DNA of 64,000 nt, taken from assembly GCA_001725255.1 (NCBI GenBank), contig MEFV01000014.1, positions 17,419-81,418 of the forward strand, given 5' to 3'. The notes beneath the pieces are model-generated. The model had not been told where the DNA came from. It worked only from the letters and a program-made list of their open reading frames with translations, and ran no database searches. A program made the position numbers and the translations under genes. Each line of letters begins with the position of its first letter. The stretch's first letter is position 1. Below are positions 55,519 through 63,901 of this stretch, piece by piece. Source of the DNA: Comamonas sp. SCN 67-35 (GTDB lineage Bacteria; Pseudomonadota; Gammaproteobacteria; Burkholderiales; Burkholderiaceae_C).

Positions 55519-56688
55519 ATGCACCTGAAGACCACCCTCTTGGCCACCGCCTGTGCCCTCGGCTTTGCCGGCACGGCTCTGGCGCAGAACCTGGGCGTGA
55601 GCAAGACCGAGCTGAAGGTCGCGACCATCCAGGATCTTTCCGGGCCGCTCGCGCCCATCGGCAAGCAGGCGCGCGACGGCATGCAGCTGCGTGTGGACGA
55701 GGCCAACGAGCAGGGCGGCATCAACGGCCGCAAGATCGTCTTCAAGGTGGAGGACGACGGCTACGACCCCAAGCGCGCGGTGCTGGCGGCGCAAAAGCTC
55801 GTGAACCAGGAGAAGGTGTTTGCCATCGTCGGCCATATCGGCACGGCCGCCAACCTCGCGACCTTCCCGGTAATGTTCCCCAAGAAAGTGGTCAACTTCC
55901 TGCCGCTCACGGCCGCGCGCGAGATGTACGAGCCGCTGAACCCGCTCACCTACGCCTTCATCGCGCCCTACTACCAGCAGATCCGCGAGGCCGTGCCCGA
56001 GCTGGTGAAGGAAAAGAAACTCTCCAAGGTCTGCACCATCTATCAGGACGATGAATTCGGCGCCGAAGTGCTCAAGGGCACCGAAGACGGCCTGAAGGAC
56101 ATCGGCATGCAGCTCGTGGAGAAAGCCAGCTTCAAGCGCGGCGCGACCGACTTTTCATCGCAGGTCGCCAAGACCAAGGCCGCGGGCTGCGACCTGGTGA
56201 CGCTGGGCGGCGTGATCCGCGAGACCATAGGCACCGTGGCCACCTCCAAGAAGATGGGCTACACCCCGGTGTTCCTGGGCTCGGCCGCGTCCTACAGCGA
56301 GCTCATCCCCAAGCTCGGCGGCAAGGCCATGGATGGCCTGTACGCCACGATGGCCGCGCAGGTGCCGTACACGGATGACGCCAGCAACAAGCCGCTCGCG
56401 TTCTGGGCCACCAAGTACAAGACCAAGTTCAACGAGGACGGCGGCATTTTCTCGGCCTATGGCTACATCGTCATGGACATGTTCCTGCAGGCGGTCGCCA
56501 AGGCCGGCCCCAACCTGACGACCGACGCCTTCATCAAGACCATGGACGGCATGAGCTACCCGACCGACATCTTCGGCAGCGCCCCCGCGCATTACACCGC
56601 CACCAACCACCTGGGCAGCACGGCGTGGCGCCTGTCGCAGGTCGAGGATGGCAAGTGGAAGGTGGTCTCGCCCTACCACACCAAGTAG
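55519..56688 (+). CDS. Periplasmic ligand-binding protein of the Liv-type transporter
   Basis: This is the type I periplasmic binding protein (LivK-like) of 389 aa. It has a Sec signal peptide (cleavage after LAQ, about residue 23), then LKVATIQDLSGPLAPIGKQ, the lobe-1 motif GHIGTAANLATFPV and the hinge region RGATDFSSQVAKTKAAGCD. An AAGGAG ribosome site precedes the ATG. A terminator 20 bases downstream closes the livHMGF-ligase-binding protein unit. The ligand is unknown. Confidence 0.9.
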   Translation: MHLKTTLLATACALGFAGTALAQNLGVSKTELKVATIQDLSGPLAPIGKQARDGMQLRVDEANEQGGINGRKIVFKVEDDGYDPKRAVLAAQKLVNQEKVFAIVGHIGTAANLATFPVMFPKKVVNFLPLTAAREMYEPLNPLTYAFIAPYYQQIREAVPELVKEKKLSKVCTIYQDDEFGAEVLKGTEDGLKDIGMQLVEKASFKRGATDFSSQVAKTKAAGCDLVTLGGVIRETIGTVATSKKMGYTPVFLGSAASYSELIPKLGGKAMDGLYATMAAQVPYTDDASNKPLAFWATKYKTKFNEDGGIFSAYGYIVMDMFLQAVAKAGPNLTTDAFIKTMDGMSYPTDIFGSAPAHYTATNHLGSTAWRLSQVEDGKWKVVSPYHTK

Positions 56689-56708
56689 GCGCCCCCTCAC
56701 CTGCACGC

Positions 56709-56735
56709 AAGCCGCCTTCGGGCGGTTTGTCGTTT
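56709..56735 (+). terminator. Intrinsic terminator after the binding-protein gene
   Basis: AAGCCGCC-TTCG-GGCGGTTT (56709-56728) forms an 8-bp stem, including one G-T pair, with a stable TTCG loop, followed by a T-rich GTCGTTTGT. It separates the transporter operon from the acyl-CoA dehydrogenase unit. Confidence 0.75.
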
Positions 56736-56774
56736 GTGCGACTTGCAATTTGCCGGTCAGCTGTCAGAATTTGA

Positions 56775-56791
56775 CCAAGCATTTGCTTTGG
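56775..56791. promoter_or_regulatory. Palindromic operator candidate upstream of the acyl-CoA dehydrogenase
   Basis: CCAAGCATTTGCTTTGG is a near-perfect palindrome immediately followed by AAAAAT and, ten bases after the palindrome, by the ATG. It closely matches the site before livH at 49961-49976. The closeness to the start codon would let a bound repressor block RNA polymerase or a ribosome site. Confidence 0.5.
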
Positions 56792-56800
56792 AAAAATACC

Positions 56801-57970
56801 ATGATCGCCCGCACCCTGTTTGATTCCGGCCACCTGGCGTTCGCCGACAGCTTTCGCCGCTTCATCGACAAGGAAGTCACCCCGCACCACGCCGCCTGGG
56901 AAGAGCAGGGCTACGTGGACCGCGCCGTCTGGAACAAGGCCGGCGCCAACGGTTTCCTGTGCCTGAGCCTCCCCGAGGCCTACGGCGGCGCGGGCGCGGA
57001 CAAGCTCTAATCGGTGATGCAGATGGAGGAGATCGCGCGCGCAGGCTGCACCGGCATCGGCTTCGGGCTGCACAGCGAGATCGTCGCGCCCTACATCCTG
57101 CACTACGGCACCGAGGCGCAGAAGCGCAAATACCTGCCCCGGCTCGCCAGCGGCGAAATGGTGGGCGCGATCGCGATGACCGAGCCCGCGGCCGGCAGCG
57201 ACCTGCAGGGCGTGAAGACCACCGCGCTGCTCTCGCCGGACGGCAGCCACTATGTGCTCAACGGCAGCAAGACCTTCATCACCAACGGCTGGCACGCGGA
57301 CCTGGTCATCGTCGTCGCCAAGACCGACCCGGCCGCGGGCGCCAAGGGCACGAGCCTGCTGCTCGTGGAGCGCGGCATGGCGGGCTTCGAGAAGGGCCAG
57401 CGCCTGAAGAAAGCCGGCATGAAGGCGCAAGACACCTCCGAGCTGTTCTTCAACGACGTGCAGGTGCCGGCCGACAACCTGCTGGGCGGCGCGGCGCTGC
57501 AGAACAAGGGCTTCATCTGCCTGATGGAGCAACTGCCCTGGGAGCGGCTGCAGATCGCCATCACCGCCGTCGCCGCGGCGCAGGCCGCGATCGACTGGAC
57601 GGTGGACTACGTCAAGCAGCGCAAGGTCTTCGGCCAGAGCGTGGCGGCGTTCCAGAACACCCGCTATACCCTGGCCGAGCTGCAGACGCAGGTGCAGGTG
57701 GCGCGCGTGTTCGTCGACAAATGCTGCGAGCTGATCCTGCGCGATCAGCTCGACACCGCGACCGCCAGCATGGCCAAGTCCTGGACCACCGACCTGCAGT
57801 TCAAGGTCATGGACGAATGCGTGCAGCTCTTCGGCGGCTACGGCTACATGTGGGAATACCCGATCACCCGCGCCTGGGCCGACGCGCGCGTGCAGCGCAT
57901 CTACGGCGGCACCAACGAGATCATGAAGGAAGTGATCTCGCGCGGCATGGGGTTGGGTGGCGCCAAATGA
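56801..57970 (+). pseudogene. Acyl-CoA dehydrogenase interrupted by an in-frame TAA
   Basis: This is an FAD enzyme of fatty-acid beta-oxidation. From the ATG at 56801 the frame encodes a standard acyl-CoA dehydrogenase: FADSFRRFIDKEVTPHHAAW, IAMTEPAAGSDLQG, the flavin-site TFITNGW, and the C-terminal YGGTNEIMKEVISR. Codon 70, at 57008-57010, is TAA inside ADKL-stop-SVMQMEE, where relatives usually have Tyr. The reading frame is unchanged across it, so one C-to-A change from TAC explains it. Translation could restart at a GTG at 57014, giving 318 aa lacking the first helical domain. It could be a real nonsense mutation or a sequencing error. Downstream genes on the same transcript look intact. 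Confidence 0.9.
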
Positions 57971-58004
57971 GCCCCGCTCGCGACGCCGAAGGTTCACTTC
58001 TCTA

Positions 58005-58060
58005 TCGATAGCTGCTCACGCTTGCTGGATAAGCATCAGAACCATTTTTTGCTTGAAACC
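58005..58060 (+). repeat. Dispersed short palindromic repeat, copy 3
   Basis: The plus strand reads GATAGCTGCTCACGCTTGCT, then GGATAAGCATCAG, and ends CATTTTTT. The central GCTT...AAGC inverted repeat and the flanks match the copies near 15,911 (same sense relative to the following gene) and 36,500. It fills the gap between the acyl-CoA dehydrogenase and thiolase genes. Confidence 0.6.
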
Positions 58061-58071
58061 GGAGACACTCC

Positions 58072-59277
58072 ATGACATCCGCCTACGTATTCGAAGCCCT
58101 GCGCACCCCGCGCGGCAAGGGCAAGAAGGACGGCCACCTGCACGAGGTCAAGCCCATCGACCTGGCCGTGGGCCTGCTCAAGGAACTGCAGGCGCGCCAC
58201 GACTTCGACACCGCCGCCGTCGATGACGTGGTCATGGGCATCGTCTCGCCCGTGGGCGAACAGGGCTCGGTGCTGCCGAAGGTGGCAGCGCTCAAGGCCG
58301 GCTGGGCCTGGACGTGCGCGGGCGTGCAGATCAACCGCTTCTGCGCCTCGGGCCTGGAGGCGGTGAACCTGGCGGCGCAGAAAGTCGCGAGCGGCTGGGA
58401 AGACCTGGTCGTCGCAGGCGGCGTGGAGAGCATGAGCCGCGTGCCGCTGGGCAGCGACGGCGGCGCCTGGGCGCAGGACCCGGCGACCAACATGGACACG
58501 CTGTTCGTGCCCCAGGGCATAGGCGCGGACCTGATCGCCACGCTCGACGGCTTCACGCGCAGCGACGTCGATGCCTTCGCCGTCGCCTCGCAGCAGCGCG
58601 CCGCCGCCGCGCGCGCCGCCGGCCACTTCAGGCGTTCGGTCGTGCCGGTGCGCGACTTTCTCGGCCAGACCATTCTGGAAGAAGACGAATTCATCAAGCC
58701 GCAGACCACGCTGGAGGTGCTGGCCGCGCTCAAGCCCTCGTTCGCGCAACTGGGCGACATGGGCTTTGACGCCGTGGCGCTGCAGCGCTACCCGCAGGTG
58801 GCGCAGATCCAGCACGTGCACCACGCGGGCAATTCCTCGGGCATCGTCGATGGCGCCGCCGCCGTGCTGATCGGCAGCGAGGCCGCCGCCAAGGCGCATG
58901 GCTTCACGCCGCGCGCGCGCATCGTGGCCACCGCCGTGAGCGGGGCCGACCCCACCATCATGCTCACCGGCCCCATGCCCGCCACGCGCAAGGCGCTGGC
59001 CCGGGCGGGCATGACGGTCGACCAGATCGACCTCTTCGAGGTGAACGAAGCCTTCGCCGCCGTGCCCATGCGCTTCATGCGCGAGATGGGGGTGCCGCAC
59101 GAGAAGGTGAATGTCAACGGCGGCGCGATCGCCATGGGCCACCCGCTGGGCGCCACCGGCGCGATGCTGCTGGGCACGGTGATCGACGAACTGCACCGGC
59201 GCCAGCTGCGCTACGGCCTGGTCACGTTGTGCGTGGGCGGGGGCATGGGCATCGCGACCATCGTCGAGCGCGTCTGA
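58072..59277 (+). CDS. Acetyl-CoA C-acyltransferase (thiolase)
   Basis: This thiolase catalyses the last step of beta-oxidation, cleaving 3-ketoacyl-CoA with CoA. The 401-aa protein has the nucleophile Cys91 in [14 protein letters not shown], the His of [15 protein letters not shown] and the second Cys in [17 protein letters not shown] precedes the ATG. It lies 14 bases before the FadB-type gene, as in many fadAB-like units, here in the order thiolase then multifunctional protein. Confidence 0.93.
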   Translation: MTSAYVFEALRTPRGKGKKDGHLHEVKPIDLAVGLLKELQARHDFDTAAVDDVVMGIVSPVGEQGSVLPKVAALKAGWAWTCAGVQINRFCASGLEAVNLAAQKVASGWEDLVVAGGVESMSRVPLGSDGGAWAQDPATNMDTLFVPQGIGADLIATLDGFTRSDVDAFAVASQQRAAAARAAGHFRRSVVPVRDFLGQTILEEDEFIKPQTTLEVLAALKPSFAQLGDMGFDAVALQRYPQVAQIQHVHHAGNSSGIVDGAAAVLIGSEAAAKAHGFTPRARIVATAVSGADPTIMLTGPMPATRKALARAGMTVDQIDLFEVNEAFAAVPMRFMREMGVPHEKVNVNGGAIAMGHPLGATGAMLLGTVIDELHRRQLRYGLVTLCVGGGMGIATIVERV

Positions 59278-59291
59278 ACAAGGAACACACC

Positions 59292-61460
59292 ATGGACACC
59301 ATCCGCTACGAATTGATTGCCGCGCAGGGCGAAGGCCAGGTCGCGCTCATCACCTTCGACGAGCCCGGCTCGCCCGTCAACACCATGTGCCAGCGCTGGC
59401 AGGACGACCTCGCCAGCGTGACCGCGCAGGTGCTGGCCGACCACCAGCGCCTCGGCGCGGCGCTCAAGGGCATCGTGCTCGCCTCGGCCAAGAGCAGCTT
59501 CTTCGCGGGGGCCGATCTGAAGGCCATCTTCCAGATGAGCGAGGCCGACGCACCGCGCGCCTTCGAGCGCATCGAGCACATGAAGCGGCAGATGCGCACG
59601 CTGGGGACGCTGGGCATCCCCGTCGTCTCGTGCATCAACGGCACGGCGCTGGGCGGTGGCTGGGAGGTGGCGCTGATCGGCCACCACCGCATCGCCGTCG
59701 ATGACGCGAAGATCCAGCTCGGCCTGCCCGAGGTCACGCTGGGCCTGATCCCGGGCGCCAGCGGCATCACCAAGATGGTGCGGCTGCTGGGCCTGATGGG
59801 CGCGCAGCCCTGGATCATGGAAGGCAAGCTCTTCAACCCGCGCAAGGGCAAGGAGCTGGGCCTGGTGCACGAGCTGGTGGCCGACGCCAGCGCGCTGCGG
59901 CCCGCCGCGCTGGCCTGGATCGCCGCGCACCCCGAGGCGCACCACCCCTGGGATGAGAAGGGCTACAAGATGCCCGGCGGCACACCCGCGAACCCGAAGA
60001 TCGCCGCCGGCCTCGCCGTCGCGCCCGCCATGCTGCGCAAGACCACGCGCGGGCGCTACCCCGCGCCCGAGGCGGCGCTCAGCGCCATGGTCGAAGGCGC
60101 GATGGTCGATTTCGACACCGCGCTGCGCATCGAAAGCCGCTATCTCGCCAAAATCATGACGAGCCAGGTCGCGCGCAACATGGTCAGCACTTTCTTCTTC
60201 GACCTGAACGCGATCAAGAGCGGCAAATCGCGCCCGGCCGCCAGCGAACGCTTCAAACCCGCGAAGGTCGGCATCCTCGGCGCCGGCATGATGGGCGCGG
60301 GCATTGCCTGGGCGCAGGCCAGCCGCGGCATCGCCACCGTGCTCAAGGACGTGAGCGTGGAGAAAGCCGAGGCGGGCAAGGCCTACAGCGCCCGGCTGGC
60401 GCAAAAGCGCGTCGAAAAAGGCCGCATGACCGAAGAGGCCGCACAGGCGCTGCTCGCGCGCATCACGCCCGCGGCCGACGTGCAGGCGCTGGCGGGGTGC
60501 GACCTCATCATCGAGGCCGTGTTCGAGAACCGCGAACTCAAGGCCCGTGTCACGCAAGAGGCCGAGCCGCAACTGGCCGCCCACGGCTTCTTCGCGAGCA
60601 ACACCTCCACCCTGCCCATCACGGGCCTGGCCAAGGCGAGCCGGGCGCCTGAGAAATTCATCGGCATCCACTTCTTCAGCCCGGTGGACAAGATGCAGCT
60701 CGTCGAGATCATCCGCGGCAAGGCAACGAACGACGACACCGTGGCGCGCGCCTTCGACTACGTGCAGGCGCTGGGCAAGACACCCATCGTCGTTAACGAT
60801 TCGCGGGGCTTTTACACCAGCCGAACGTTTGGCACCTACGTGATGGAAGGCGCCACCCTGCTGGCCGAAGGCATCCCCGCCGCCGTGATCGAAAACGCCG
60901 CCATGCAGGCCGGCATGCCCGTGGGACCGCTGGCGGTGCTCGACGAAACCGCGCTCAGTTTGAGCGTGCATGTGATGGACCAGGCCCGCGCCGACTTCGC
61001 CGCCGAGGGCAAGCCTTACACCACCACGCCCGGCGAGCTGCTCGTCGAGCGCATGGTCAAGGAACTCAAGCGCCCCGGCCGCGCGGGCGGCGGCGGTTTC
61101 TACGACTACCCGCAGGGCGGCAGGAAGACGCTCTGGCCCGAACTCAAGCCCCTGTTCGAGCAGCCCAGCGCCGCCTGGAACGTGCAGGACATCCAGGACC
61201 GCCTGCTCTACCGCCAGGCCATCGAGACCGCGCGCTGCCTGGCCGAAGGCGTGCTCACCAGCGTGCACGACGCCAACATCGGCTCGATCTTCGGCATAGG
61301 CTTTCCGGCCTGGACCGGCGGCGCGATGCAGTTCATCTACGCCACGGGCGTGGAGGCGTTTTGCAAGCGCGCGGACGAGCTGGCTGCGGCGCATGGCGCG
61401 GGGTTTGCACTGAGTGCGCCGGTGCGCGAGGCCATTGCGCGGCACCAGCCACGCTACTGA
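59292..61460 (+). CDS. FadB-type multifunctional enzyme: enoyl-CoA hydratase / 3-hydroxyacyl-CoA dehydrogenase
   Basis: This protein carries two consecutive beta-oxidation activities and forms a complex with the thiolase. The 722-aa product has an N-terminal crotonase domain (oxyanion-hole INGTALGGGWEVALIGHHR, catalytic Glu in LGLPEVTLGLIPGASG). The linking helix is followed by the NAD-binding domain from about residue 325 (VGILGAGMMGAGIAWAQA) and the C-terminal dehydrogenase domains (FIGIHFFSPVDKMQLVEII, RAGGGGFYDYP). The ATG at 59292 has AAGGAA upstream. The locus thus keeps a hydratase, a dehydrogenase and a thiolase, while its own acyl-CoA dehydrogenase is broken. Confidence 0.93.
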   Translation: MDTIRYELIAAQGEGQVALITFDEPGSPVNTMCQRWQDDLASVTAQVLADHQRLGAALKGIVLASAKSSFFAGADLKAIFQMSEADAPRAFERIEHMKRQMRTLGTLGIPVVSCINGTALGGGWEVALIGHHRIAVDDAKIQLGLPEVTLGLIPGASGITKMVRLLGLMGAQPWIMEGKLFNPRKGKELGLVHELVADASALRPAALAWIAAHPEAHHPWDEKGYKMPGGTPANPKIAAGLAVAPAMLRKTTRGRYPAPEAALSAMVEGAMVDFDTALRIESRYLAKIMTSQVARNMVSTFFFDLNAIKSGKSRPAASERFKPAKVGILGAGMMGAGIAWAQASRGIATVLKDVSVEKAEAGKAYSARLAQKRVEKGRMTEEAAQALLARITPAADVQALAGCDLIIEAVFENRELKARVTQEAEPQLAAHGFFASNTSTLPITGLAKASRAPEKFIGIHFFSPVDKMQLVEIIRGKATNDDTVARAFDYVQALGKTPIVVNDSRGFYTSRTFGTYVMEGATLLAEGIPAAVIENAAMQAGMPVGPLAVLDETALSLSVHVMDQARADFAAEGKPYTTTPGELLVERMVKELKRPGRAGGGGFYDYPQGGRKTLWPELKPLFEQPSAAWNVQDIQDRLLYRQAIETARCLAEGVLTSVHDANIGSIFGIGFPAWTGGAMQFIYATGVEAFCKRADELAAAHGAGFALSAPVREAIARHQPRY

Positions 61461-61521
61461 TTCGCAGCCGCCTACCCGCCCTCCTGCTCCGTCCGGCATG
61501 GGACGGGGCGCGCGGGGAAAC

Positions 61522-61851
61522 GTGCACGCGCAGCATCTGCAGCAGGCGCCTGTCGGTGCCGTACATCAGTTGCACAGCGCCCCTTCGCCTGATTCTGCGT
61601 GGAAGCCGACACCTGCCGGTCGACGGCCAGGTGGCTCAGGAAAGCCTCCACCTCGGCCGCCCCATATCCTGCGGATGGCACTTACCGTGAAACAGGATGA
61701 ACCGGCACGCCCAATCGACATAAACCTCTTCCGTGCGAATGCTGTAGTGGCGCGTGTGCAGGTGAATGCGCAAGCGGCCGAGCAATTTGGGCGGCCGCGC
61801 GCCAGGCGTTACAGTCAGCGGCGGCGAGACAGGAAAGGAACGCGGAGCCAT
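61522..61851 (-). pseudogene. intI: Remnant of an integron integrase (IntI)
   Basis: On the minus strand from 61851, MAPRSFPVSPP leads into PPKLLGRLRIHLHTRHYSIR and TEEVYVDWACRFILFHGKCH, a typical IntI N terminus. After PQDMG (about 61664) the frame shifts by one missing base in a G-run and continues AAEVEAFLSHLAVDRQVSAS and TQNQA. The next recognisable block, QLMYGTDRRLLQMLRV (about 61573-61526), normally lies some hundred residues further on, so the middle is deleted and the C-terminal catalytic part is gone. The gene cannot make an active tyrosine recombinase. It points away from the cassette array, as integron integrases do. The bases between here and the fadB stop at 61460 hold only a short CCGTCC/GGACGG hairpin. 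Confidence 0.88.
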
Positions 61852-62049
61852 CCGTAGAATTTTAGATTTGCCTAAACAACGGCGGCCAAGGGTTTACCTG
61901 TAGCCACCCGGATTATTCTTGCGTTAGCTGACCGCTGCCCCTACCATCCCTGTCGCCTAATTCTAGTCAGGTGATTCAGGTACATGGCAGAAGACAACTA
62001 CGGCGACTGTTTCTACCTTCTATTTACCACTAATGAAAGACGAGTAATA
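61852..62049 (+). other. Integron attI/leader region, boundary unresolved
   Basis: This stretch lies between the integrase remnant and the first cassette gene and should contain attI and the cassette promoter. A GTTAGCT at 61923-61929 is close to the GTTRRRY core and could be the attI-cassette junction; GCCTAA elements at about 61870 and 61955 resemble the partner half-site. I see no convincing -35/-10 pair and no gene. The composition is clearly AT-richer than the upstream chromosome. Confidence 0.4.
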
Positions 62050-62388
62050 ATGAGCCGGCTAGTCATTCTTGCAGCAATTGTGGGCGTTCTCTCTGTGGCG
62101 CAGGGTTGCGCAACAAAAACCTATGGTCGCCAGAGTACATTGACGAACTTCGAAAAAGACTCAATGACGTGTCGTGAGATTGATCTTGATCTGGCAAAAA
62201 CTCACGGGTTCATCGATCATGTAAATAAGGAAAGCGAATTCAGTGGTAAGGATGTATTGGCTATCCTCGGCGACTTCGGTATTGGGAACAACATGGAGAA
62301 GAGCGCTGCACTTGAGAGTGCAAACAAGCGCATCGAAGATCTCAATGCATTGAAGGGCGCAAAGAAGTGTGGCTCGACAGCAGCCTAA
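62050..62388 (+). CDS. Integron cassette 1: small putative lipoprotein
   Basis: From the ATG at 62050 the 112-aa product begins MSRLVILAAIVGVLSVAQGC, a short signal sequence with a lipobox-like AQGC that puts the lipidated cysteine at residue 20. The mature part of about 92 residues is polar and helical (KDSMTCREIDLDLAKTHG, ESANKRIEDLNALKGAKKC), with two further cysteines. No family is recognised. An in-frame ATG 22 codons upstream would spoil the signal peptide. Codon use is AT-richer than the chromosomal genes. The stop codon lies inside the attC site that ends this cassette. Confidence 0.75.
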   Translation: MSRLVILAAIVGVLSVAQGCATKTYGRQSTLTNFEKDSMTCREIDLDLAKTHGFIDHVNKESEFSGKDVLAILGDFGIGNNMEKSAALESANKRIEDLNALKGAKKCGSTAA

Positions 62389-62440
62389 TCCGTCGTTCCA
62401 GCGAACCGCCTCCGACGGCCGCTGAACATCGACGTTAGAA
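62383..62440 (+). other. attC recombination site of cassette 1
   Basis: This imperfect palindrome of 58 bases starts GCCTAAT and ends with the core GTTAGAA (62434-62440). Internal pairs are CGTCG (62391-62395) with CGACG (62430-62434), and AGCG with CGCT nearer the centre, with a GC-rich tip. These are the outer and inner box pairs of an integron attC. Strand exchange would fall between G and TT of the terminal core. Confidence 0.85.
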
Positions 62441-62447
62441 GGAAAAA

Positions 62448-62753
62448 ATGGTGCTTGACACAAAAATAAAAGAAGAGATCGACAATTTAGCGCCAAGCGA
62501 ACTGATTCAAGAAATGATGAGTCATTCTGGCTCTAGGTTTGTCGGCGAGGCCCATGATTATCTTACCGCACGCTATGTCCTTGTTGAAAAAGAAGAAGAA
62601 ACAAAACACAAGCAGCAACAGTTGATGCTTGCGCGCGAAGCAAACGATATATCAAAATCGGCGAGCAAAACAGCCAATAGGGCTTACTATGTTTCTGTAG
62701 CATCTATTCTCGTCGCAATAATTGCTTTGGCATTCACCATTATCAAATCGTGA
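62448..62753 (+). CDS. Integron cassette 2: tail-anchored protein of unknown function
   Basis: This 101-aa protein has a charged helical body (KEEIDNLAPSELIQEMMSHS; EKEEETKHKQQQLMLAREAN, probably coiled coil) and a C-terminal membrane helix at about residues 80-99 (YYVSVASILVAIIALAFTII). The short polar tail suggests anchoring with most of the protein in the cytoplasm. The ribosome site AGAAGGA is part of the terminal core of the preceding attC. No family is recognised; composition is AT-rich as in cassette 1. Confidence 0.75.
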   Translation: MVLDTKIKEEIDNLAPSELIQEMMSHSGSRFVGEAHDYLTARYVLVEKEEETKHKQQQLMLAREANDISKSASKTANRAYYVSVASILVAIIALAFTIIKS

Positions 62754-62760
62754 AGTTGCT

Positions 62761-62819
62761 TTCTAACCAATCGTCGCAGCTAACCGCCTACGGCGGCGGC
62801 TGAGCCCAGGGCGTTGGGC
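62761..62819 (+). other. attC recombination site of cassette 2
   Basis: This 59-base site starts TTCTAAC, exactly complementary to the GTTAGAA with which cassette 2 begins, as required of an excisable cassette. It ends with the core GTTGGGC (62813-62819). The inner pair CAGC...GCTG flanks a GC-rich tip. It confirms that the 62448-62753 gene is a bona fide cassette. Confidence 0.88.
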
Positions 62820-62902
62820 TTCAAGAACACCGAACGCCCGCGTTTGACCCCAAGCAGCTATTGCGATTCGGCCCGCCACCAAATGACAACCAGGAGTGCA
62901 GC

Positions 62903-63868
62903 ATGACCCCACTATCAACCCGCCTAACTCGATCCTGGAACCTCAGGCACCCCGTCCTGTCAGCCCCCATGGCCTTCGCCGCAGGTGGAAAGCTGGCTGC
63001 TGCCGTCAGTCGCGGCGGGGGGCTGGGATTGATTGGCGGGGGGTATGGCGATCCGGCCTGGCTGGAGGAACAGTTTGAAGCGGCTCAAGGGATTCCGGTC
63101 GGGGTCGGCTTCATCACATGGTCCCTGCGCAAGTCGCCCTCCCTGCTGACGGATGTCCTGAAGCACAGGCCCGTCGCCGTCATGCTCTCATTCGGCGACC
63201 CCAGGCCGTTCGTGGCCGAAGTCCGCGCGGCAGGCGCCAGGCTGATCTGTCAATGCCAGAACATGGAGCATGTCATCGATGCCGTCGATGTCGGGGCCGA
63301 TGCCGTCATCGCACAAGGAACGGAGGCCGGAGGCCATGGCGCATTACGAGGCGGATTCACCTTCATTCCCGAGGCAGCTGACTACATCAGGGTCAACGCC
63401 CCCGACACCCTGCTCCTGGCGGCTGGTGGCATTGCGGATGGCCGAGGCTTGGCTGCGGCGTTGATGCTCGGCGCGGATGGGGTGCTGATGGGAACCCGGC
63501 TTTGGGCATCCAGGGAGGCCCTCGTCAATGCTCGACATCACGAGGCCCTCATCGAGACCGATGGCGATGGGACGATCCGCACCCGGATTGCAGACATTGC
63601 CCGCCAAATTGCCTGGCCCACGGGGTTTACGGCTCGCATTCGCCGAAACGCCTTCACCAACCGATGGCACGGGCGGGAAGACGAGCTGGAAAGGAACGTC
63701 TCGGTGGAAGGCCTTCGCTATCGGCAAGCCTTTGCGGACGGCGACCCCGAGAACACCGGGGTATGGTTTGGCGAGGCCGCCGGGTTGATTCACTCGATAG
63801 AACCTGCGGGAACCATCGTCGAGCGAACAAGCGCCGAGGCCCTGGCCTGCTTGAAACGTGACGCCTGA
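62903..63868 (+). CDS. Nitronate monooxygenase / 2-nitropropane dioxygenase-like flavoprotein
   Basis: This is an FMN-dependent TIM-barrel enzyme of 321 aa that oxidises alkyl nitronates such as propionate 3-nitronate. It shows HPVLSAPMAFAAGGKLAAAV, GGGLGLIGGGYGDPAW, the phosphate-binding AAGGIADGRGLAAALMLGAD and the family block AQGTEAGGHG with the catalytic-type His. CAGGAG precedes the ATG at 62903. It sits where cassette 3 should be, directly after an attC core, but no attC follows it before the IS end, so it may be a cassette truncated by insertion or flanking DNA. It is more GC-rich than cassettes 1 and 2. Confidence 0.88.
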   Translation: MTPLSTRLTRSWNLRHPVLSAPMAFAAGGKLAAAVSRGGGLGLIGGGYGDPAWLEEQFEAAQGIPVGVGFITWSLRKSPSLLTDVLKHRPVAVMLSFGDPRPFVAEVRAAGARLICQCQNMEHVIDAVDVGADAVIAQGTEAGGHGALRGGFTFIPEAADYIRVNAPDTLLLAAGGIADGRGLAAALMLGADGVLMGTRLWASREALVNARHHEALIETDGDGTIRTRIADIARQIAWPTGFTARIRRNAFTNRWHGREDELERNVSVEGLRYRQAFADGDPENTGVWFGEAAGLIHSIEPAGTIVERTSAEALACLKRDA

Positions 63869-63901
63869 GGTGCCGGCGTCAGGCACACTCTGTGCGCCTA
63901 C

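Noticed and set aside
57008..57013. Frameshift in the acyl-CoA dehydrogenase
   Set aside because: The frame before and after the TAA is identical, so it is a nonsense codon. Recoding is also unlikely because TAA is not used for selenocysteine or pyrrolysine.
63869..63895. GCCTGA...TCAGGC hairpin after the nitronate monooxygenase as a third attC
   Set aside because: It lacks a GTTRRRY core and the half-site complementary to GTTGGGC expected for that cassette; at most it is a weak terminator or a remnant.
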